DNA of 64,000 bases from Bacteroidia bacterium (GTDB lineage: Bacteria; Bacteroidota; Bacteroidia; Cytophagales; Cyclobacteriaceae), in assembly GCA_030426345.1 (NCBI GenBank), contig JAUHYU010000004.1:35006-99005 (forward strand), in the 5' to 3' direction. Shown piece by piece: positions 1 through 7,038 of this stretch. Position 1 is the first letter of the stretch. Each line of letters begins with the position of its first letter. The notes below the pieces were generated by a model, which did not search any database, was not told the origin of the DNA, and saw nothing but the letters and a program-made list of their open reading frames with translations. Both the position numbers and the translations under genes were made by a program.

Positions 1-1
1 C

Positions 2-1123
2 TGCAGTAATTCCGAACAAGAAAGCAACACTCATCAGGAAGAGCCACAAGCTCATGATGCTCATAAGCAGGAGGTTCACTTTTCTAAACAACAGTTTGAG
101 AGTATGGACATGAAAATCGATACTTTGCAAAAACGGGATATGGGATCATACGTTGCGGCAAATGGCGAACTAGAAGTTCCCCCTCAAAATGAAGCAGCGG
201 TAACGGCCATCATCGGCGCCAACATCACCAAAATAATGGTGATAGAGGGTGAGAAAATCACCAAAGGAGAAGTATTGGCCTATATAAGCCATCCAGATTT
301 AATACAATTACAAACTAATTATGCTAATAAATGGAATGAGTTGCAATATTTGAAACAAGAATATAACCGCCAAAAAAGGCTATATGAAGAGAAAGTAGGA
401 TCGGGCAAAGAATTCCAAAAAATAAAGGCAGATTATCAATCCATGAAATCGACCGTCAATGGGCTTACCGCACAGCTAAAGCTTTTACACCTTTCAGCTG
501 AAACGATCCGAAATGGAAATATCATAGAGCATATTGGCATCAGGTCTCCGATTAATGGATATGTTCGTTTGGTAGAAATAAAAACAGGACAATATGTATC
601 TCCACAAACTGAACTATTTGAGATTGTCAATATCGATCATATCCATGCCGATCTGATGGTTTTTGAAAAGGATATCCACAAGGTAAAAGAGGGCCAAAAA
701 GTAAGGTTTAGATTAGAAGCCGCAGAAGATGTCGAACTAGAAGCAGAAATATATACGGTGGGTAAGAACTTTGAAAGTGACCCAAAAGCCATTCATCTCC
801 ATGCCGAAATTGAAAACAAAGTAGGCTTGTTATTGCCTGGAATGTATGTACGCGGTGAGATTTTGATAGATAATGTGTCAACTTATGCATTACCGGAGTC
901 GGCTGTAGTGAGCGAAGGTGGAAAATATTTTATATTCACAGCAACAGCCGAAAATTCTGAATGGGCATTCCAGCCTATTGAGGTAAAAACAGGAATTAAA
1001 GATAATGGATGGGTAGAAATAAAACTCTTAGAACCGATTGACAACCAGACTCAATTAGCATGGAATAATGCTTATTATCTTATGGCTGAAATGAAAAAAG
1101 GTGAAAACGAGCACAGTCATTAA
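2..1123 (+). CDS. HlyD/CusB-type metal efflux adaptor lipoprotein, 5'-truncated
   Basis: Membrane-fusion adaptor that would sit in the periplasm and link an inner-membrane RND metal pump to a TolC-type channel. The frame is open from base 2 to the window edge, so the start lies outside. The first visible codon is Cys followed by Ser-Asn-Ser, which looks like a lipobox cysteine, then a His/Glu-rich stretch. Counting from the Met codon at 104, the first lipoyl half lies at about residues 30-70, an alpha-hairpin at 70-130, the second lipoyl half (RSPINGYVRL) at 147-156, and the beta-barrel with GMYVRGEI near 245. The C-terminus is His-rich (ENEHSH). A CDF metal exporter follows after 54 bp, which supports a metal role. 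The family is firm; metal specificity is inferred. Confidence 0.88.
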   Translation, partial: CSNSEQESNTHQEEPQAHDAHKQEVHFSKQQFESMDMKIDTLQKRDMGSYVAANGELEVPPQNEAAVTAIIGANITKIMVIEGEKITKGEVLAYISHPDLIQLQTNYANKWNELQYLKQEYNRQKRLYEEKVGSGKEFQKIKADYQSMKSTVNGLTAQLKLLHLSAETIRNGNIIEHIGIRSPINGYVRLVEIKTGQYVSPQTELFEIVNIDHIHADLMVFEKDIHKVKEGQKVRFRLEAAEDVELEAEIYTVGKNFESDPKAIHLHAEIENKVGLLLPGMYVRGEILIDNVSTYALPESAVVSEGGKYFIFTATAENSEWAFQPIEVKTGIKDNGWVEIKLLEPIDNQTQLAWNNAYYLMAEMKKGENEHSH

Positions 1124-1177
1124 TTTTTATTTTATCCGGTAGTGTAATTACATTACCGGATATTTTACGGTTACAAT

Positions 1178-2053
1178 ATGGGACACGATCATGCTCATCA
1201 TCATTCAGGCAAGAACCTGAAAATTGCCTTTTTCCTCAACCTTGGATTTACCATACTGGAATTTTTTGGTGGGGTATATGTGAACAGTATTGCGATTATT
1301 TCCGATGCCGTTCATGATCTGGGCGATAGCCTATCGCTCGGCCTGTCTTGGTATTTGGACAAAAAATCGAAGCAAGGAGCTACGTCAAAATTCAGTTTTG
1401 GGTATTCCCGATTTTCCCTTCTCGGAGCATTGATCAATTCATTGGTGCTTATTGGCGGTTCGGTTTATGTGATGAGCGAGGCCATTCGCAGGATTATGGC
1501 ACCAGAGGCATCAGATGCCAATGGGATGATTGTATTTGCCATCATTGGGGTATTGGTCAATGGATACGCAGCATATAAACTCAGCGGTGGTAAATCCCTG
1601 AATGAAAAAGTGGTTTCGTGGCATTTGATAGAAGATGTTTTGGGCTGGGCCGCAGTTTTGGTGGTGGCGATTATCCTGAAATTTTATAACAATCTTTATC
1701 TCGATCCTGCGCTTTCCCTGCTCATCACGGTATATATTCTTTGGAACGTCACCAAGCGATTGAAAGAAACGCTTTTCGTTTTCTTGCAAGGTGTTCCGGA
1801 AGGTGTAAGTCTGAATTCCATCGAAAAGGAACTGCTCTCTATTGAGCATATAGATTCTTTGCACCACAGCCACATCTGGTCACTTGATGGAGAACAGCAT
1901 GTTTTTACAACTCATGTTAAGCTTAAGTCAATCAATGACTTAAACGAACTATTGAAAATAAAGAATGAGATAAAATCCACCCTGAAACTATACCACTTTG
2001 AGCATTACACGGTAGAAGTAGAACTGGACAAAGAAACATGTGGGTTAGCTTGA
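1178..2053 (+). CDS. Cation diffusion facilitator (CDF) heavy-metal exporter
   Basis: Inner-membrane antiporter that exports Zn2+, Co2+ or a similar divalent metal in exchange for protons. The 291-residue length fits the family. The N-terminus is His-rich (MGHDHAHHH), six hydrophobic segments follow, TM2 carries HDLGD and TM5 carries HLIED, the paired His/Asp metal site of the zinc-type subgroup. The C-terminal cytoplasmic domain (from about 205) has HIDSLHHSHIWSLDGE, typical of the ferredoxin-like metal-sensing fold. It follows the truncated adaptor gene and is closed by a 36-bp palindrome just past the stop. Start ATG at 1178 is the only one that keeps the His-rich leader. Zn is the most likely substrate by family, not proven here. 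Confidence 0.93.
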   Translation: MGHDHAHHHSGKNLKIAFFLNLGFTILEFFGGVYVNSIAIISDAVHDLGDSLSLGLSWYLDKKSKQGATSKFSFGYSRFSLLGALINSLVLIGGSVYVMSEAIRRIMAPEASDANGMIVFAIIGVLVNGYAAYKLSGGKSLNEKVVSWHLIEDVLGWAAVLVVAIILKFYNNLYLDPALSLLITVYILWNVTKRLKETLFVFLQGVPEGVSLNSIEKELLSIEHIDSLHHSHIWSLDGEQHVFTTHVKLKSINDLNELLKIKNEIKSTLKLYHFEHYTVEVELDKETCGLA

Positions 2054-2060
2054 GCAGCTA

Positions 2061-2096
2061 AAAAGCCTTTAAAATCCATGGATTTTAAAGGCTTTT
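2061..2096. terminator. Perfect 36-bp palindrome between convergent genes (repeat-core terminator)
   Basis: Left arm aaaagcctttaaaatcca is followed directly by its exact reverse complement, with no spacer. It lies 7 bp past the CDF stop and 36 bp past the end of the convergent hydrolase gene. A-rich and T-rich ends make it a plausible two-way intrinsic terminator. Its centre, AAAATCCATGGATTTT, is the core of the repeat family spread through this window. Confidence 0.75.
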
Positions 2097-2132
2097 ATGG
2101 GCTTCGTGATTCATTTATGCATAATTGTTCCG

Positions 2133-3044
2133 CTATCCCATTTCAGAATGAGTTTCAATAAAATTTATAATTATTTCTCGATATACACTTTTTTCGGAGA
2201 AAGACATATCCCTCCACAGCCCTCCATGTGAAAGGTTGTAGGAATAAACCACTTGCACATCTCTAAACTCGGTTTCCCGAATTCGCTCTTCGAAAAGTTT
2301 TGTGTAATTATATAAATCATTGTCGCAGACGACTAGCATTGGAATGGATAGATTGTCAAGATAAGCTATCGGTGATGCTCCTTTGAAACCATCTACTCTA
2401 TCTCCAAAAACGGCTTCTACATGTAATTTGGCGAGTTCCGGTCTGCCTCCATTTAAGAGTACATCATGATAATTTACTATATCATACGTCCCTGAAATCG
2501 GAATAACGCCTTTGAATATTTTAGTAGTAAGCCCTACTTTGTTCAAGTAGGTACTATCCAAACAAATCAACGCCGATAAATGTCCTCCTGAGGAAAAGCC
2601 GCCAATGAAAATATTATGCTTATCATACCCATACTTCGAAGCATTTTCATTTAGCCACCTAACAGATGCCGCCACATCTTCGATATGTTTGGGATGTTGA
2701 ATTCCCGAATTCAAAGTCGAATCCCTCCATATTGCCGGACTCAGCCTATGTCCGACGCTCGCAAAGGCTATTCCTTTCGCTGCAAACTTCCTAGCGAGAT
2801 CCATTTCTTGATTTTTGTCGCCATAGGACCAAGCTCCCCCGCCAATCCAGATCAAGAGTGGCACTTCATCATTCTTGATCGGCAATACTAAGTTTAATCT
2901 TTGGAGGCTGTTATCAGAAATTAAATCCTTGCTCAAATAGGTCAGGTCGTTATATTCAACTATATCGTACCCGTCTTTCGTTTGACAAAATGAATAATTT
3001 GAAATGAGAAACAAGGCAATTGATAAGAATATAATTTTATTCAT
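2133..3044 (-). CDS. Exported alpha/beta hydrolase (BD-FAE / esterase-lipase like)
   Basis: Predicted secreted or periplasmic serine hydrolase acting on ester bonds. I chose the ATG at 3044 because it begins a clean signal peptide (MNKIIFLSIALFLIS...CQ); a longer frame reaches 3092 but adds a non-signal leader. In the 303-residue form, the oxyanion-hole motif GGGAW is at about 68-72, the nucleophile elbow GFSSGG at 149-154, a likely acid in VVCDNDLYNY near 240, and the catalytic His in LSHGG near 275. These fit the carbohydrate-esterase/kynurenine formamidase-like branch. A type I repeat begins 66 bp upstream of the start, the same arrangement as for the genes at 11792 and 13394. Substrate unknown. 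Confidence 0.85.
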   Translation of the reverse strand: MNKIIFLSIALFLISNYSFCQTKDGYDIVEYNDLTYLSKDLISDNSLQRLNLVLPIKNDEVPLLIWIGGGAWSYGDKNQEMDLARKFAAKGIAFASVGHRLSPAIWRDSTLNSGIQHPKHIEDVAASVRWLNENASKYGYDKHNIFIGGFSSGGHLSALICLDSTYLNKVGLTTKIFKGVIPISGTYDIVNYHDVLLNGGRPELAKLHVEAVFGDRVDGFKGASPIAYLDNLSIPMLVVCDNDLYNYTKLFEERIRETEFRDVQVVYSYNLSHGGLWRDMSFSEKSVYREIIINFIETHSEMG

Positions 3045-3110
3045 AATATCTATTTTAGTTGCATAAAAAGCATTATCGACCCAATTGCGCATAAATATGT
3101 AATAGCGGCA

Positions 3111-3243
3111 TCATGGATTTTTGATGGCTGTTCTTCAATTTCCAACTACAAAATACAGCAATGTGCTAACATATCCAATTTGTCCGAAATGCTATTTGCC
3201 GTAAGTTTTTTGATATGGAGGGTATATGTTCAAAATCCATGGA
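3111..3243 (-). repeat. Type I dispersed repeat, copy 1 (degenerate)
   Basis: A unit of about 130 bp bounded by catggatttt at the left and aaaatccatgg at the right. It shares structure and scattered blocks with copies at 11872 and 13453, including the ends and a GGAGGGT-like block near the right edge. It lies 66 bp upstream of the minus-strand hydrolase start. This copy is the most diverged of the three; the alignment was made by eye. Confidence 0.55.
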
Positions 3244-3334
3244 ATTTAGGGGCTTTTCCCTATTCAGATTTTCCCATAAGCACAAGAGAACCAACGTTTG
3301 CATTTGGATACTAGCTAAAAGCTCGCACTAACTG
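3232..3334. repeat. Type II dispersed repeat, copy A
   Basis: Begins with AAAATCCATGGAATTT, then GGGGCTTTT, an ACAAGAGAAC block, an ACGTTT block and ends in TAGCTAAAAGCTCGCAC, a short hairpin unit. The same order of blocks occurs at 57498-57588 and, with an internal deletion, at 57009-57082. It shares its left end with type I copy 1. It fills the gap between the hydrolase and porin genes; I see no gene there. Confidence 0.6.
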
Positions 3335-3380
3335 TGATTTTTTCAGGCAACTGATGCCAATACTTTGAGGGTTCTTTTGA

Positions 3381-4583
3381 TTAGATTCCCAGTTCTACTT
3401 GGAATCGCGGTCTCCAATAATCCGCAGTAGTATCTGTTTCTTTGTTTGTAGTCATTCCATAGGTAAGATCAAACTGCAATTTAACCCGGTGTTTACGCAA
3501 ATATTTGGTTGCCCCAATGGCGACTTCTTCAAGCTGTGGCTGATAGGAATACACCTTTTTATTTGGTACTGAAACTGCATATCGACCGGCAATTTCAAAA
3601 TTGTTTCTAAAAATGTAACTCGTCTGAAAAAGATTGCCGCGACCAATTACTGCTGTTCTGATTTCACCATCATTGTTGGTAGTGATGGGGTTATCCGTGT
3701 TCCGGGTTAAGTATTCTGAAGAAAATGCCCAACCATAATATTTAAAAACCATATCAATTAATATAGATTCTAAATCACGCGATTCATAAAGATCTGATCC
3801 TGTTGTTCCACGAGTCCTTCTTGCTTTTGCGTTGTAGGAATACCCTCCTGCAATTGAAAGTTTCGGCGTTTGCTCCCGTTCAAGATCACCTTCAAAATAA
3901 TCACCTTTGTTGGTGAATGCACCAAACGGAAGAAACTCAACGCGCCCTGTGTAGGCCAATCCATTGTCTGAAATTAGGGAGTTTCTACCTTCACCTGTAC
4001 TGACAGCTCCTTTTAATAAATAAACCATGCTGGAAATTTCACCATTATAAGTTCCAAATAAACCAAAATCACGATCGACAGTATAAATCGCATTGGTCAA
4101 TGCTCGATCAGGAAACTGAAGTTCACCTGAAGAAACCTTACGCTGACGATTTCCAGGAAGTTTTGTTTGGCCAAAACCAAGCGTAAATCGCTTCGAGAAT
4201 TTATAGTTAAGAACTGCGTCGCGCACAACATTAGGACTTGAGTTGTAGACGGAATTATCAATACCATTCCAATCCATATCTCCCCGAGAAAACGAAAGCT
4301 GAATGTAATACGTTAACCTTGGGCTCAACATAAAACCTGCGAAACGAAGGCGCATTCTTCTGATACGCGCCTCAACACTTTCTATCTCTAAGTTTTCTCC
4401 GGAATACGTTGTAAATGCAGCTCTTGCCTGAAGCCGAAATCTGAAATTTAAAGAGAAAAGACTATCTGGGTGAATTATACCAACTCCATTATTAAATGTA
4501 ACCTTGGGCTTTTTCTCTTCTTGCGCAAATACATTTGATAAGAAAAGTACCAATAGCAAACACGCTGAAATGAAAATTTTCAT
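3381..4583 (-). CDS. Outer-membrane porin, phosphate-selective porin O/P family
   Basis: Predicted 16-18-strand outer-membrane beta-barrel for passage of small anions. The ATG at 4583 starts a good signal peptide (MKIFISACLLLVLFLS...FA); a frame 8 codons longer (to 4607) is possible. The mature part has alternating hydrophobic strands and motifs common in OprO/P-like proteins of Bacteroidota: FRFRLQARAAF near 45-55, an RIRRMRLRF strand, GFGQTKLPGNRQR, and a final strand ending in ELGI. Length of 400 residues fits. It stands alone. Two direct repeats 22 bp apart lie 42-82 bp upstream of the start and may be an operator. The phosphate specificity in the family name is not established for this branch. 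Confidence 0.85.
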   Translation of the reverse strand: MKIFISACLLLVLFLSNVFAQEEKKPKVTFNNGVGIIHPDSLFSLNFRFRLQARAAFTTYSGENLEIESVEARIRRMRLRFAGFMLSPRLTYYIQLSFSRGDMDWNGIDNSVYNSSPNVVRDAVLNYKFSKRFTLGFGQTKLPGNRQRKVSSGELQFPDRALTNAIYTVDRDFGLFGTYNGEISSMVYLLKGAVSTGEGRNSLISDNGLAYTGRVEFLPFGAFTNKGDYFEGDLEREQTPKLSIAGGYSYNAKARRTRGTTGSDLYESRDLESILIDMVFKYYGWAFSSEYLTRNTDNPITTNNDGEIRTAVIGRGNLFQTSYIFRNNFEIAGRYAVSVPNKKVYSYQPQLEEVAIGATKYLRKHRVKLQFDLTYGMTTNKETDTTADYWRPRFQVELGI

Positions 4584-4624
4584 AAACTGACTTTTTTTAA
4601 TGTGCAACAGAACGAAAAGATGTC

Positions 4625-4665
4625 AAGGGAATATGACGGCAATTTTAAGGGAATATGATGGCAAT
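4625..4665. repeat. 22-bp-period direct repeat upstream of the porin gene
   Basis: Two copies of aagggaatatgaYggcaat, at 4625-4643 and 4647-4665, differing at one base (c/t). The 22-bp spacing equals two helical turns, as expected for a dimeric regulator or a two-component response regulator site. It lies just upstream of the porin start codon at 4583. No regulator gene is adjacent; binding is inferred. Confidence 0.5.
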
Positions 4666-4669
4666 ACAA

Positions 4670-5012
4670 ATTTATTCTATTCCTTATACCCATCATCCAA
4701 ACCTAAGCCTTTCAGGATCAGCAGAATATTTTTTTTTACAAATGGTTATTCCTCATCATTTCCTGCTTAGCCCGGAAATATAATCAGCAACTTCCTGCTG
4801 TTTCCCAAGAGGGAACTATTTAATGCTTTTTTCAAATCCGTATCTCAATTCAGCGTATTTCATATTTTGATATGATTCCAACTTTTCCTTTCTCTGGATT
4901 TAAGAGGCTTTTTATTGGAAAATCATGACTTTTAATTGTTTAAACGGAATACCGCTAAACTTTAGAACATTCTTGATTTAGTTTTCATTTTATTCATTTA
5001 TGACTATTCAAA
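4670..5012. other. AT-rich non-coding stretch between divergent porin and sigma genes
   Basis: No convincing gene. A short minus-strand stretch at 4759-4806 reads like protein (QQEVADYISGLSRK) but is broken by stops on both sides and may be a gene remnant or chance. The right end leads into the candidate promoter at 5013. Confidence 0.4.
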
Positions 5013-5039
5013 TTGTTATAGATGAACTTATTATATTTG
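5013..5039 (+). promoter_or_regulatory. Candidate Bacteroidota housekeeping promoter for the sigma-factor gene
   Basis: TTG at 5013-5015 and TATATTTG at 5032-5039, 16 bp apart, close to the Bacteroidota pattern TTTG / TAnnTTTG. The start codon lies 64 bp downstream. The -7 box matches exactly; the upstream box is partial. Confidence 0.4.
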
Positions 5040-5102
5040 GTTGGCGAATTGGAAAAACGAACATTCAATTCACTTTTTGTTAAAATTTAAGGTAGACGCC
5101 CA

Positions 5103-5651
5103 GTGAATGAAGAGATTGTTTCTGGAATAAATTCAGGAAATAAAAAAGCCTTTGACAAAGTTTTTGATTTATATTTTAATGCGCTCTGTGCTTTTAGTTA
5201 CAAATATATTAATGACCAGTCTGATGTAGAAGATATCATTCAAGATGTCTTTGTTTCATTTTGGGAGCACCAGAAGGAATTTAGTCATATCAACGAAATC
5301 AAGGCTTTTCTATATACCTCTGCAAGAAATAAATGCCTCAATTATCTCAAACACAAGACAGTATTGAAGAAACATCAGGCCGATCTCATATATGAATTGG
5401 AATCTGAGCAGTTTTTCACACAACATATAATTGAAGAAGAAGCATTTAATCAGCTTTATTCAGAAATCAATCAATTGCCCACTTCCGCACAAAAAATAAT
5501 GCTCTTAGCATTGAAGGGATTGAAAAATCGTGAGATCGCCAGTGAGCTAGATATTTCTGAAAATACCGTAAAGACTCAAAAGAAAATCGCTTACGCAAAA
5601 TTAAAAAGCAAGCTTAATCCTGTGATAAACGGCATTTTATTGAGCCTTTGA
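5103..5651 (+). CDS. FecI-like ECF RNA polymerase sigma factor (locus 1)
   Basis: Alternative sigma factor expected to direct transcription of the downstream receptor operon when released by its FecR partner. Of 182 residues, region 2 spans about 10-76 (SYKYINDQSDVEDIIQDVFV) and region 4 about 118-172, with the helix-turn-helix REIASELDISENTVKTQKK. The start is GTG at 5103: an in-frame stop lies at 5088-5090, so no earlier start is possible. The FecR gene follows 66 bp downstream and a TonB receptor after that, the standard cell-surface signalling order. A candidate promoter lies at 5013-5039. Confidence 0.92.
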   Translation: MNEEIVSGINSGNKKAFDKVFDLYFNALCAFSYKYINDQSDVEDIIQDVFVSFWEHQKEFSHINEIKAFLYTSARNKCLNYLKHKTVLKKHQADLIYELESEQFFTQHIIEEEAFNQLYSEINQLPTSAQKIMLLALKGLKNREIASELDISENTVKTQKKIAYAKLKSKLNPVINGILLSL

Positions 5652-5717
5652 TTATTTTCAAAAAATAAAATCATTTTCTCTTCACCCTGTTTTAGCCTCT
5701 TGTTGTTTTAGTTACGA

Positions 5718-6914
5718 ATGGAAAATAAAGACATGGACAAGCATTTTTATATATCGGAGCTGATCGTCAAAAAGAACAAAGGAATTCTTTCTGAAAAAGA
5801 AGAGAATGAATTGCAGGATTGGGCAAATGAAAAAGACGAACACCAAATAATAATTGAAAAGGCAACAGATAATAAATATCTATTCAATAAACTTGACGTC
5901 TATCAATTATTTCAAAAGAATGATGTCAGAACTAATCTTGAAAAAGAACTATTCAATACCAAAACTGTTCGATTCTTTCCTCAATCGTTCTTGCGCTATG
6001 CAGCTATTTTAGTTCCAATGATCATGTTGACAGGTATTTTATGGTATTTTTTCAGTACCCCAACATCCCGAGACTTTGCTCAACTCGATAATGTAGTTGT
6101 TCCAGGGTCTCAAAGAGCTACCCTTGTATTGTCAGATGGAGGTATTGTCGATTTAGAAGATAAATCAATTGCAACAGAAATGAAACAAGGCAATACTAAG
6201 ATAAATAATCGACAAAACTCTTTGACCTATTCTGAAGATGTAGCGGATGAACAACACCAAGCTTTGATCTATAACGAACTCATTACGCCAAATGGGGGCA
6301 ATTATAGTTTAGTCATGGCCGATGGCACTGAGGTAACATTAAACGCAGGTTCATCTCTAAAATACCCCGTATCGTTCTCAGATAGTGTAAGAAAAGTTTA
6401 TCTCAAAGGACAGGCATACTTTGACGTCAGTCATAATGGCAAACCGTTTATCGTGTCAAGTGATGAGATGGACGTCAGGGTATTAGGAACCAGATTCGAT
6501 GTGTCAGCCTATCCAGATGATTTAGCGGCCAAGACAACTCTTGTGGAAGGCAAGGTAATGGTTTATTCAAATCATCAAACTGATGCCGACGAAGGACATA
6601 TACTAAAACCCAACGATCAGGCAATTTTAAACAAGAACGAATCAAGGTTTGAAGTTGTTGAAGTCAGCACATCTCAATATACTTCTTGGACGCAGGGAAA
6701 AATTGAGTTTAGTCAGGCAAATCTTGAAGTGGTAATGAGGCGATTAGCTAGGTGGTATGACTTTAAGTATGAGTTCGAAAATGAATCGGCAAAGGACTAT
6801 CATTTTACTGCCAGATTAAATAATGATCAAAGCATCTCTTCCATTCTTGAAATGCTTGAAATGACCACAGATGTGAAATTTAATATCCGAGGCCATACAA
6901 TTGTGATCTTATAA
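5718..6914 (+). CDS. FecR-family anti-sigma / signal-transducing protein (locus 1)
   Basis: Inner-membrane protein that holds the FecI sigma factor and relays the state of the outer-membrane receptor. Of 398 residues, the cytoplasmic N-terminal part binds sigma (1-90), one membrane segment lies at about 95-112 (LRYAAILVPMIMLTGILWYF), the periplasmic FecR domain follows (NGGNYSLVMADGTEVTLNAG... to LVEGKVMVY) and a C-terminal DUF4974 domain covers about 325-398. It lies between the sigma and receptor genes, as in other Bacteroidota sets. A GC-rich hairpin just past the stop separates it from the receptor. Confidence 0.93.
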   Translation: MENKDMDKHFYISELIVKKNKGILSEKEENELQDWANEKDEHQIIIEKATDNKYLFNKLDVYQLFQKNDVRTNLEKELFNTKTVRFFPQSFLRYAAILVPMIMLTGILWYFFSTPTSRDFAQLDNVVVPGSQRATLVLSDGGIVDLEDKSIATEMKQGNTKINNRQNSLTYSEDVADEQHQALIYNELITPNGGNYSLVMADGTEVTLNAGSSLKYPVSFSDSVRKVYLKGQAYFDVSHNGKPFIVSSDEMDVRVLGTRFDVSAYPDDLAAKTTLVEGKVMVYSNHQTDADEGHILKPNDQAILNKNESRFEVVEVSTSQYTSWTQGKIEFSQANLEVVMRRLARWYDFKYEFENESAKDYHFTARLNNDQSISSILEMLEMTTDVKFNIRGHTIVIL

Positions 6915-6921
6915 GCTACCC

Positions 6922-6938
6922 GGGTGCGGCCGCATCCC
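6922..6938 (+). other. GC-rich hairpin between fecR-like and receptor genes
   Basis: gggtgcgg and ccgcatccc pair with one bulge, giving a compact stem in otherwise AT-rich DNA. There is no T-run, so it is not a standard terminator; it may act as a processing or attenuation stem in the leader of the receptor gene. The locus 3 leader has a hairpin in the same position. Confidence 0.4.
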
Positions 6939-7038
6939 TAATCAAATATCATCTTAATTAAACTTGAAATTCTTAATAACTATTAAGCAGATGGAAATAT
7001 ATTGCATAAACAAACCGAAACAAAGCACACTTCACATA

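Noticed and set aside
4759..4806. Protein-like stretch QQEVADYISGLSRK on the minus strand
   Set aside because: Only 14-18 codons with stops on both sides; cannot be tied to a family.
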